From: Garra rufa
Taxonomy: Eukaryota > Chordata > Actinopteri > Cypriniformes > Cyprinidae
Reading direction: 5' to 3'
DNA length: 64,000 nucleotides
Assembly (NCBI RefSeq): GCF_049309525.1
Contig: NC_133368.1
Location: forward strand, 21,710,318 to 21,774,317
Both the position numbers and the translations under genes were made by a program. The first letter of the stretch is position 1, and each line of letters starts with the position of its first letter. Shown here piece after piece: positions 32,598 through 42,760 of this stretch. The notes beneath the pieces were generated by a model, which was given only the letters and a program-made list of their open reading frames with translations, had not been told where the DNA came from and made no database searches.

Positions 32598-32874
32598 TCA
32601 ATGCCTTTAAATAAAAAACAACTAAATTAACAACTACGCTGCAGCCATTTATTACCTAAATATGATTTGCATTCACACACAGTTTAATGGCTAAAGCTAA
32701 ATGAAACGCGCTTTAATCTAAAATAAGGACATAACAACACAAAACACAATAAAAGTATTGTACAGAATAAAAGTCGTTTATTAATATTATTTATATTATC
32801 ATAATATTATTTTATAATTAGCTAACATTTCAGTTTATTAATTTGGATACATATTTTAACAGAATTGTAATTAT

Positions 32875-34200
32875 ACACTACTAGTCAAAGGTTTTGAACA
32901 GTAAGATTTTTAATGTTTTTAAAGAAGTCTCTTCTGTTCACCAAGCCTGCATTTATTTGATCCAAAGTGCAGCAAAACAGTAAAAATTTGAAATATTTTT
33001 ACAATTTAAAAGAACTGTTTTCTATTTCTATATTCTATATTTTCTATATTCTATAATACAATTTATTAATTTTTAGCATCATTACTCCAGTCACATGATC
33101 CTTCAGATCATTGTAATATTCTGATTTGCTGCTAAAAAAACCATGTATTGTTATTATTATTATGTTAAAAACAGCTGAGTATAATTTTTTTCAGTTTTTT
33201 TATGAATAGAAAGTCAGAAGAACAGCATTTATCTAAAACTGAAATATTTTGTAACATTAAATGTCTTTATCATAACTTTTAAAGCATCCATGCTAAATAA
33301 AAGTATTAATTTCTATTTAAAAAAATTCTATAAAGCTTTTGAATTGTACATTGTATAATGTTACAAAAGCTTTTTGTTTTAGATAAATGCTGATCTTTGG
33401 ATTTTTCTATTAATCAAAGAATCCTGAAAATATATTTTAAATATTGATGATAATAATAATAAAAATGTTTCTAATAAAAAATAATAAAAATGAAAAGCAA
33501 ATCATCATATGTGACCCTGGACCACAAAACCAGTCATAAGGTAAAATTTTACAAAACTGAGATGTATACAACTTATGAAAGCTCAATAAATAAGCTTTCT
33601 ATTGATGTATGGTTTGTTAGGATAGGACAATATTTGGCTGAGATACATCTATTTGAAAATCTGGAATCTAAGGGTGCAAAAAAATCAAAATACTGAGAAA
33701 ATCACCTTTAAAGTTGTCCAAATTAAGTTCTTAACAATACATATTCCTAATCAAAAATTACATTTTGATATATTTATATTAGGAATTTTAAAAATCTTCA
33801 TGGAACATGATCTTTACTTAATTTCCTAATGATTTTTGGCATAAAAGAAAAATCAATAATTTTGACCCATACAATGTATTTTTGGCTATTGCTACAAATA
33901 TACCCCAGCGACTTAAGACTGGTTTTGTGGTCCAGGGTCACATATTAGACTGATTTCTGAAGGATCATGTGACACTGAAAACTGGAGTAATAATGCTGAA
34001 GATTTAGTTTTGATCACAGGAATAAATTACTTTTTTAAAATATATTCAAATAGAAAGCAGTTATTTTAAATAGTAAAAATATTTCACAATATTACTGTTT
34101 TTGCTGTACTTCGGATCAAATAAATGCAGGCTTGGTGAGCAAAAGTACGTTAAAAAAACATTAAACATGTTACTGTTCAAAAACTTTTGACTGGTAGTGT
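32875..34200. mobile_element. Family C foldback element interrupted by family B
   Basis: It begins TACACTACTAGTCAAAGG and ends TTGACTGGTAGTGT. The arms carry ATTTATTTGATCCAAAG and GGATCAAATAAATGCAGG. A family B element is inserted at 33510-33942; removing it rejoins the family C sequence. Confidence 0.85.
33510..33942. mobile_element. Family B element, nested
   Basis: It begins TGTGACCCTGGACCACAAAA and ends TTTTGTGGTCCAGGGTCACA, 433 bp, with ATAT on both sides. This is the most complete family B copy in the window. Confidence 0.9.
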
Positions 34201-35264
34201 GTATTTATTGGTTTAATCTCATATTTCCAATTTATGGCATATGAGTATTAGAAACACTATTTTTTCTGAGTATGTATCTGCAGGCAAATTCACATCACTT
34301 TTCATGCAGCTTACAAAATAGAATGTTCATACATAATGGATGACTTCTGATATTGATTATAATTGTTTATTCAGAACAACTATCTTGGCCTATGATTGTA
34401 TCAAGAACTGCTTAGACCTTTTTTATAATCTACACATATTCAGCACATAAGTCTCTAAAAGAAGTGCAAAAGGGGCAAATACAGCTTTCATGTTGACCTA
34501 AAAGCTTCTGATGTGTAACAGAGTTACATCTATCTACAGAAAACAAAGTGATTTCAGGGTTACTACATTGAGTATTTCCTTTGATTATCACCATAAATAA
34601 AAATGGTTATGATAAGTGAGCTTTTGACGACAGACTTCTTGTCATTAAAATCAAATCTACACGAGGAGAAGAATAACAATTACATCTAAATAAAAATCAG
34701 TCTACCTGAAACAGAACCCAAACCCCAGCAAAAACAATGCTGTCACTGAGTGTGCAGCTTACATCAAGTCTGACACATACTTTTTTCAAACACCGGCTAA
34801 CAGCTTATATTGCAACATATTGTGGTGATAAATGTTACATTGCATTTTCCCTGCATGTTTCTGCTACGTTCAGCGTGCTATGAGCGGCAAAAATAGAACA
34901 TTTCAGTCATGACGTCAATTTGTAGGCCAACACAGAATGCGAACTCAGCATGGATTCCCACAGGCATTCTACTGGCTTTTTAGTATATTTGTGTTTGTTT
35001 GTTTGTATGTAATTTATGAGTTAAGAAAAGGTGACTTTGCAGATTTTTTACAACATAAATTAAACAGCCATACTGTACCTCAAACGTGAATTTAGAAAGT
35101 GCTGTGTCCGATTTATTACACATAATTTGTCAAACAGATGTGAACAGATGTGTAATTATTTAGAAAACCATTGCCGTGCCGTGCTTCACCTAAACCTAGC
35201 CCTCACAGGAGATTGTGCACACTTTTACTTCATCAAAAAAACTCATTGTGCATGATTTATAAGC
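34201..35264. other. Spacer
   Basis: No gene or recognisable repeat is seen between the family C element and the GGGGAC element. Confidence 0.4.
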
Positions 35265-35368
35265 CTGTTTCCTCATGGGGACCTGAGAAATGTCCCCACA
35301 AGGTCAAAATCTACTGGTATTACTATCCTTGTGGGGACATTTGGTCCCCACAACGTGATGAATACCAG

Positions 35369-35401
<33 letters not shown>
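35265..35401. repeat. GGGGACC-rich short element ending in (CA)n
   Basis: Inverted words GTCCCCACAAGG and CCTTGTGGGGACATT form a short foldback, followed by a (CA)n run at 35371-35401. This combination is a recurrent fish repeat type. Confidence 0.6.
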
Positions 35402-35404
<3 letters not shown>

Positions 35405-36453
35405 ACATTCAAAAGTTTGGGATCAGTAAGTTTTATTTTTAAATGTTTTTTTATTGGAGTCTCTTATGCTCATCAAGGCTGTATTTATTTGATCAAAAGT
35501 ACAGAATATAAAACTGTAATATTGTGAAATATTATTACAATTTCTAATATGTGACCCTGAACCAGTCATAAGGGTCAATTTTATCAAATTGATATTTACG
35601 CATAATCTGAAAGCTTCTAAATAAGCTTTCCATTGAGGTATGGTTTGTTAGGATAGGATAATATTTGGCCAAGATATAACTATTTTAAAATCTGGAATCT
35701 AAGGGTGCAAAAAAAATCTAAATATTGAGAAAATTACCCTTTAAGATGTCCAAATGAAGTTCTTAGCAATGCATATTACTAATCAAAAATTAAGTTTTGG
35801 TATATTTGCAGTAGGAAATTTACAGAATATCTTTATAGAACACGATCTTTACTTAATATCCTAATTATTTTAGCATAAAAGAAAAATTATTTTGACCCAT
35901 ACAATGTATTTTTGGCTATTGCTACAAATATAGACTGGTTTTGTTGTCCAAGGTCACATATTGGTTTCACATTTTAATATATTTTAAGATATTATTTTTT
36001 TCTGTAATGCAGCACTGAATTTTCATCAGCTAATATTCCACTTTTTATCAATTTAACACATCCTTGCTGAATAAAAATATTAGTATTAATATTAATATAA
36101 ATAGTATTAATATAAAATATTAATATTAAAATAAAAGTATCACAGGTCCCCCCCCCAAAAAAAAAAAAAAAAAAAGCTGCACAACTGTTTTCATCATTGA
36201 TTATAAACCAGCATATTAGAATGATTTCTGAGACTTCTGAAGGATCATGTGACACTAAATACTGGAGTAATGATGCTAAAAATTCAGCTTTGCTTCACAG
36301 GAATAAATTACATTTTAAAGTATATTACTATTGAAGATTGAAAATTTCAATATTTCATAAAAATAAATTTTTTTCTGTATTTTTGATGAAATAAACAGCC
36401 TTGATTGGCAAAACATTAAAAATCTTGATCCCTAACTTTTGAATGGCACTGTA
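35402..36453. mobile_element. Family C element interrupted by family B (second case)
   Basis: It begins CTGACATTCAAAAGTTTG and ends CTTTTGAATGGCACTGTA; internal words match family C. A family B copy (35550-35958) sits in the left arm, again flanked by ATAT. A C7A17-like homopolymer junction occurs at about 36149-36174. Confidence 0.8.
35550..35958. mobile_element. Family B element, nested
   Basis: It starts TGTGACCCTGAACCAGTCAT and ends GTCCAAGGTCACA. Flanking ATAT is present on both sides. It is slightly shortened at the left end compared with the copy at 33510. Confidence 0.85.
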
Positions 36454-37354
36454 TGTATATTGGCAATTGGTTATTAATATAATAATGCTTATAAGTATAC
36501 CTTGTAATTATTAATATAACTTTTTTGTTTTTTTATTTCAAAACCTTACAGACAAGCTTGTTCATAAAACCAGTGACTATTTATGTTTTAATGAATTCAG
36601 TCACACTTGATAACTGAATGCAATGTGATATGTAGATTACAATGAATGTACGCGGTTTAGGTGTTCGTTGGCTTCTGAGAACGTAAGATCAGTTACCCGT
36701 TACATTACTTGAATACCACTTTGAAATTCAACACTGTATTGTGACTCTCATAAACATAGGCTGCCAATGCAACACAATACTGTATTCAGTTTACTGGAGA
36801 TCTAGTGAGCTCCACTGTTGTTATGTGGTAAACTGTAGGTGTATGTTTTTGATGTAAACACATCCACAACGAAAAAACAGACCAGTTTCACCAACTGTTT
36901 GAGTTAATCTCTGATTTCTCCAAAACCAGAAAGGCCTGCAAAAATACATAGGCCTACCTGTATTCTCTCTCTGAAATAGGCAAATTATCTGTGCACTCAT
37001 GTGTGTTCATTAGAAAGAATCTCTTTGTCATATCAGTACAGTCATTTACGCACAATAAGAGAGTGAGAAATTCTATCACCTCCCATTGGGTCCGGTTCTA
37101 TCAGAACCATCTGTCTAGTTCAGATGACAATAGTTGTGATATTCAAAACCACCTCGTGTCAAAGAACCACCCCGCAGTCCAGATGAGCTGAGCTGATGTG
37201 AGCGCGAGGCAGAGATACTGAATAGTTGATGAGACAATAGTTAGTTTGACAGAGGGGGAAGAATGGAAAGTCGGGAACTTATCTCCTTCTCCATTCTGGA
37301 CCGAGCCAGAGGACTGTGATGGAAAATTACTCTCTGACTGTGCATGTGCACGCC
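36454..37354. other. Upstream region of the HCN gene
   Basis: This is unique sequence without open frames of note. It is the probable promoter side of the channel gene. Confidence 0.35.
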
Positions 37355-37393
<39 letters not shown>

Positions 37394-37408
37394 GAGAAAG
37401 CAAGAGAG
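37355..37408 (+). repeat. (GA)n purine tract in the HCN 5'UTR region
   Basis: About 25 GA units with AAAG interruptions lie roughly 140 bases before the channel start codon. Such tracts bind GAGA-type factors and are variable in length. Confidence 0.85.
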
Positions 37409-37544
37409 CGAGCGTGAAGACGAAGAAGAAAAGTGGATGAAATGGTCAGCATAAAAGAAAGTCCAGAAATAAAGTTGTCAGAGAGGCACGGTGAGAGATG
37501 TTAGAGGTGCTTCGGTGATCTCAGTGCTTAGTCAGGGCCTGGAA

Positions 37545-40500
37545 ATGCAACGTCTCACACCTGAGAATCACAGGCGGCGCTTCAGTTGGAGCGGCTGGAA
37601 AAACCTACTGCTGCCGCAGTTGAACAGACGCTCGCTCTATGTCTACGGCAGTGAGGTGGCTGTGGAGAAGGAGTGCGTTAAACAGAAAGAGGAAGGCGTG
37701 TTTGTCATCCATCCCTTCAGTCCTTTAAGGTACTGTACACCTAACCTGTTTTTATTTAGTAGTGTTGATAAAAATAATAAAAAATAATGAAATGTAGGAT
37801 AAAATATATGTTATGAAATAAAATAGAAAAATACATTATGTCCTTATTTTTGCAGGAGTTATTACATCATGTGTATGGTGGCAATAACATTTCTCAATCT
37901 AATTGGCATTCCAATGGAGATTGCCTTTCTAGATGGAAACAGTGGAGTCGGTTGGGAGGGTTTTAATGTGTTCTCGGACACTCTGTTCCTGATTGACGTG
38001 GGGCTTAACTTTCGTATGGGGATCATTAATGAGGACAGCGAGGTAGGAATTAGCCCTAGACATTACAAATATGTGACCCTGGACCACAAAACCAGTCATA
38101 ACGGTCAATTTTTTGAAATTGAGATTTATATCTAAAAATAGTTCAATACATACTTTCAATTCATTTATGGTTTGTTGGGATAGGACAATATTTGGCCGAG
38201 ATACAACTATTTGAAAATCTGGAATCAGAGGGTGCAAAAAAAATAAATAAATATTGAGAAAATTGCAATTACAGTTGTCTAAATGAAGTTCTTAGCAATG
38301 CATATTACAAATTACAGTAGGAAATTTACAAAATATCTTCATTTCTTAATATCCTAATGATTTTTGTCATAAAAGAAAAATCGATCATATTGACCCATGC
38401 AATGTATTGTTGGCTATTGCTATATATAAACTGGTTTTGTGGTCCAGGGTCACATATCGAATTGCTTAAACGTCTCCAATGAATCTTTCTGTATGTTACA
38501 CAGGGAGCCATTATGGATTTGAAAAGCATTCGACAACAGTATTTAAAAAGCTGGTTTGTACCTGATATGGTGGCAGCATTCCCAGTTGGTTACATACTAC
38601 TTATTGCGGTAATGTGCCTTTTTCCACACAATCTTTTGGCTGTATTGAAATGACAAACCTCCAGATGGAAAACATGTGTTTTTTGCCTTCATTATGACAG
38701 GACTTACAATACCACGGTGACTCTCCCTCATCCAGAGCCAGCAAAATGATGCGCATATTGATGTTTGTGAGAATCCTCAGTCTTGTCCGCCTGCTGCGTG
38801 TGTCAAGGCTTGTTAGGTTTTTCAATGAGGTTGAGAGAGTAAGTAATGAATTGCTTGAATGTGTGAAACTGACCTTGTCTTAAAGGGATAGTTCACCCAA
38901 AAATGAAAATTTGATGTTTATCTGCTTACCCCCAGGGCATCCAAGATGTAGGTGACTTTGTTTCCTCAGCAGAACACAAACGAAGATTTTTAACAAAAAC
39001 CAGTGCAGTCTACCAGCCAAATAATAGAGGTGGATGGGCACCAAACCTTTAAAAGTAAACAAAAACATGCACAGACAAATCCAAATTACACCCTGCGGCT
39101 CGTGACGATACATTGATGTCCTAAGACACGAAAAGATCGGTTTTTGTGAGAAACTGAACAGTATTTATATCATTTTTTACCTTTGATACACAGCCACGTC
39201 GATCTCTCCTGAGCACGAGCTTTGCATCCGGCTCGTGACATGTGTACGCGCTCTGACGTAGTATACGCAAACGCCGTAAGGGGAAATCGGTTAAAAGTCC
39301 CGGATGAGTTTGCGCAAGCAAATGTAATCTTTTAGCTTTAAATCGGTTTGAACAATCAGGATAAGCGCAAGTAATTACCATTTTGAATAGCCGCTATACC
39401 CACAATCATGCAATATACATGCGACAGATCGCTTCTGGCGTTTGCGTATTCTACGTCAGAGCGCGTTCACATGTAACGAGCCGAAAGCTAAACTCGTGCT
39501 CAGGAGAGATGGACGTGGCTGTGTATCAAAGGTAAAAAATGATATAAATACTGTTCAGTTTCTCACAAAAACCTATCGTTTTGTGTCTTAGGACATCAGT
39601 GTATCGTCACGAGCCGCAGGGTGTAATTTGGATTTGTCTGTGTATGTTTTTCTTTCCTCTAACGATTTGGTAACCATTGACTGCCATTATTTGACTGACA
39701 GACTGCAACGTTTTTTGTTAAAAATCTTCGTTTGTGTTCTGCTGAGGAAACAAAGTCACCTACATCTTGGATGCCCTGGGGGTAAGCAAATAAACATCAA
39801 ATGATCATTTTTGGGTGAACTATCCCTTTAATGAGACAACACTAAATAAGTGCTTTATAAGTCATCATTTAGAAAATATTTGATTTTTATATTGAATCTC
39901 TGTTCATATAGGTTTCAAATGCCAATTTGGAGGTGGTGAGGGTGTTCCTAAGAATCTTGTCGTTATTTATGATGATTTTCCTGCTGTGCCACTGGAATGG
40001 CTGTATTCAGTATTTTGTGCCTATGCTTGAGGAGTTTCCCTCAGACTGCTGGGTTAGAAGAGAGAATCTAATGGTAAGTGTGTGAGCAGCATATTCACAT
40101 AAACATTTATGTTAATTAGGGCTGGGTTTTGATTCTGATTCACAAGCTTGTGATTCGATTTCCGATTCGATAGGGAACGATGGGGCTAAAGTTGCCCCGG
40201 GTAAAAGGCGGATTTGATATGATTTTCCTCTAAACCACTACATGGCAGAAAAACGTGCCGTAGCACTTTCCAAAACATCTGCTTTTCAAGATACACGTGC
40301 AATTTTGTCTGATCCTTGACGCAATCGCTGGCAGCAGCGCAAAGACGATTCTGTGCTTACTTGATCTAATATTTGATGTTTTTAAAAATGTTGTAGATTT
40401 AGGTAGCAAATGAGAATCAATAAAATTCATGAATCTTGAGACAAAGGTCTTCTTAATGATTTTCATTTTGATTAAGATGATTAAAGCAACAGAACGAAAG

Positions 40501-42104
40501 CACCCCTGCTGTTGGGGCTAAAGGCACAATAATTAACATGGTAATTAATAGAAGGCTGACTTTTCTATTTGTTGACATGACATTGTTAGATTCAGATGGT
40601 AAATATCATATATTATGTTGGGTGTCCATCTTAAAGATAATCATCATGTTTAGAATGAAACCATCATATTTAAAACATGCTATTAATCATATCATATAGT
40701 GAAAAATAGTGTTTGTTGTTACTACTGTAAATCTAAAATTACTATGGAATCTCTTTCAATGCTATCAGAATCTTTACATTTTAAAATGATTTTGTTTCTG
40801 TAATTTAAAGTATATGTTTTATTTTAACATATTTTAGTATATTGTGAAGTATTTATTGAACAAAAATGAATTATTTTATTTATCAAAATAAGCAGAAAAT
40901 AGTACAAACTTTGCTAAAGTGGTTGTTTTGAACAAGTATTAACTCAGACATTATTTTAAAAAAACATTATTTTAGTTAAAGTATTTGTGTCAATACTATG
41001 TGCCTTTTACCCCATGCTGGTGAGCCCCCCTTGCCACCTCATATATTTATCAAATTTGTACACAAAATAAATGACTTGTATGATTTATTTTCACACAAAA
41101 TCTGTTGCTCCATAAATGTTTAATACAAACGTATATATTTTTCTGCAATCATCAAACACTTTAGGCACAGTGAAAAGCATTTTTTTTCTTAGGGTGTGCC
41201 TTTAGCCCTGTTGTACCCTATATCAGGTACAGTACATGTCAAATTTTATCAAGGAAAAAAACCTCTCAACTAATGCTTTAAAATATAGCTACATGAGAGT
41301 CAGTTGGTACTATATAACATCGATGGTTAAATTAACTGATTTGTATACAAATCCTTAAATTATACTCATTTAAGTTATGTACATATAATCATGTTACATT
41401 TACATTATATTTCTACTCCAATTCGTTTTTAGATGTTTTAGATATGAGCATTTAATTAGTAGCTGCATAAAAACTTAACAGATTTATTCAAACCGAAATC
41501 AAACAATGAAGAACAGCAAAAAAATATTAATGAATATGTTATATGGTGCATATATTTAGTAAAATGCTCCTCTCTAGAGTTCATTTTCTAGCTGACTAAC
41601 AAGTTTATGGTCACCGAATGTGACTTTATGTGAAATTGTTTACAAGTTGTTATTTAAGTCTTTGCGCGGTTGAAACACTGATTGAGCATTACATTAGACA
41701 GGAAACGGGTTTCGGTAAGTTGTACTCTTTCTTTTAGCATACCTTTGGATGTTTATTCTTGTTTATTTTGTCCTGTAACTGGTAAAAGCGAACAAGATAA
41801 TAAGTTCACGTTTCTACTGAAAACAGGCTAGACTAATCGATTCTTGGGGTTTAAATGAGCAATATCACACGAGTAGACTTGAGATATAGCTGTATTCACT
41901 GATGTGGTACCCTTTCAAAAGATACTAATATGTACCTTTGATGTACCAATATGGACCCTTTAGGAATAAATAATATACAAAAGTGTGCTTTTTCAAAAGG
42001 TAACACCCTGTTGACAATGTTTGTATCTTTTTTCTGAGAGTTTATTACAGAAAGTGTGTAATATTTTTGAGCTAAAAACAATAGAAATCATCACATTTTT
42101 TGAG

Positions 42105-42177
<73 letters not shown>

Positions 42178-42240
42178 GATAATGAATTAATGCTTTCATT
42201 TTGTTTTGTGTAATTTCTCAGAATGCCACAGTGGGAGAGA
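37545..42240 (+). CDS. hcn5: HCN pacemaker channel, N-terminal half (probably hcn5)
   Basis: Exons: 37545-37729, 37856-38042, 38504-38608, 38701-38838, 39912-40073 and a sixth that begins at 42222 and is cut by the N gap after 19 bases. About 265 residues are readable. HCN channels carry the hyperpolarisation-activated, cAMP-tuned inward current. Visible are the conserved pre-S1 region (LYVYGSEVAVEKE, GVFVIHPFSP), S1 at about 64-86, S2 with FSDTLFLIDVGLNFRMGI, S3, the voltage sensor S4 (RILSLVRLLRVSRLVR, Arg every third residue) and S5 with LLCHWNGCIQYFVPML. The pore and cyclic-nucleotide domain are missing. The start ATG is the first in frame after a stop at 37470. It is divergent from HCN1-4, which is why hcn5 is proposed; the paralogue is not certain. 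Confidence 0.85.
38072..38454. mobile_element. Family B element in HCN intron 2
   Basis: It starts TGTGACCCTGGACCACAAAA and ends TTTTGTGGTCCAGGGTCACA, with ATAT flanks. It begins 30 bases after the donor of exon 2 and ends 50 bases before exon 3, so it makes up nearly the whole intron. Confidence 0.9.
38880..39831. mobile_element. Family E giant hairpin in HCN intron 4
   Basis: TTAA borders (38880-38883, 39828-39831) and ends TTAAAGGGATAGTTCACC with its complement GGGTGAACTATCCCTTTAA enclose arms of roughly 400 bp. Matching arm words include CACCCTGCGGCTCGTGACGA, GACATCAATGTATCG-type, CTCCTGAGCACGAG and GCATCCAAGATGTAGGTGAC with their complements. It starts 42 bases after the exon 4 donor and ends 80 bases before exon 5. 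Confidence 0.9.
40130..41225. repeat. Dispersed repeat in HCN intron 5
   Basis: Terminal-like words ATAGGG..CGATGGGGCTAAAG at about 40170 and the complement of ATAGGGTACAACAGGGCTAA at about 41205-41225 bound the block. The interior, about 40395-40960, is shared with 29590-30180 (ATCAAAACAAGCAGAAAATA-like and TTGCTAAAGTG.TTGTTTTGA words). The remainder of intron 5 to 42100 shows nothing else. Confidence 0.65.
42101..42174. repeat. (TA)n microsatellite before HCN exon 6
   Basis: A run of about 36 TA units with one break ends 47 bases before the exon 6 acceptor and 66 bases before the assembly gap. Confidence 0.9.
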
Positions 42241-42740
42241 NNNNNNNNNNNNNNNNNNNNNNNNNNNNNNNNNNNNNNNNNNNNNNNNNNNNNNNNNNNN
42301 NNNNNNNNNNNNNNNNNNNNNNNNNNNNNNNNNNNNNNNNNNNNNNNNNNNNNNNNNNNNNNNNNNNNNNNNNNNNNNNNNNNNNNNNNNNNNNNNNNNN
42401 NNNNNNNNNNNNNNNNNNNNNNNNNNNNNNNNNNNNNNNNNNNNNNNNNNNNNNNNNNNNNNNNNNNNNNNNNNNNNNNNNNNNNNNNNNNNNNNNNNNN
42501 NNNNNNNNNNNNNNNNNNNNNNNNNNNNNNNNNNNNNNNNNNNNNNNNNNNNNNNNNNNNNNNNNNNNNNNNNNNNNNNNNNNNNNNNNNNNNNNNNNNN
42601 NNNNNNNNNNNNNNNNNNNNNNNNNNNNNNNNNNNNNNNNNNNNNNNNNNNNNNNNNNNNNNNNNNNNNNNNNNNNNNNNNNNNNNNNNNNNNNNNNNNN
42701 NNNNNNNNNNNNNNNNNNNNNNNNNNNNNNNNNNNNNNNN
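42241..42740. other. Assembly gap of exactly 500 N
   Basis: The round length suggests a placeholder. The gap interrupts HCN exon 6 on the left and a family B element on the right. Confidence 0.99.
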
Positions 42741-42760
42741 TTTTGTGGTCCAGGGTCACA
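42741..42760. repeat. Right end of a family B element at the gap edge
   Basis: TTTTGTGGTCCAGGGTCACA is the standard family B right end; the rest of the copy is inside the gap. Confidence 0.85.

Noticed and set aside
37143..37403. Minus-strand frame rich in Ser-Leu
   Set aside because: Translation of the (GA)n tract.
39121..39381. 86-codon minus-strand frame
   Set aside because: It lies in the arm of the family E hairpin; the other arm does not preserve it.
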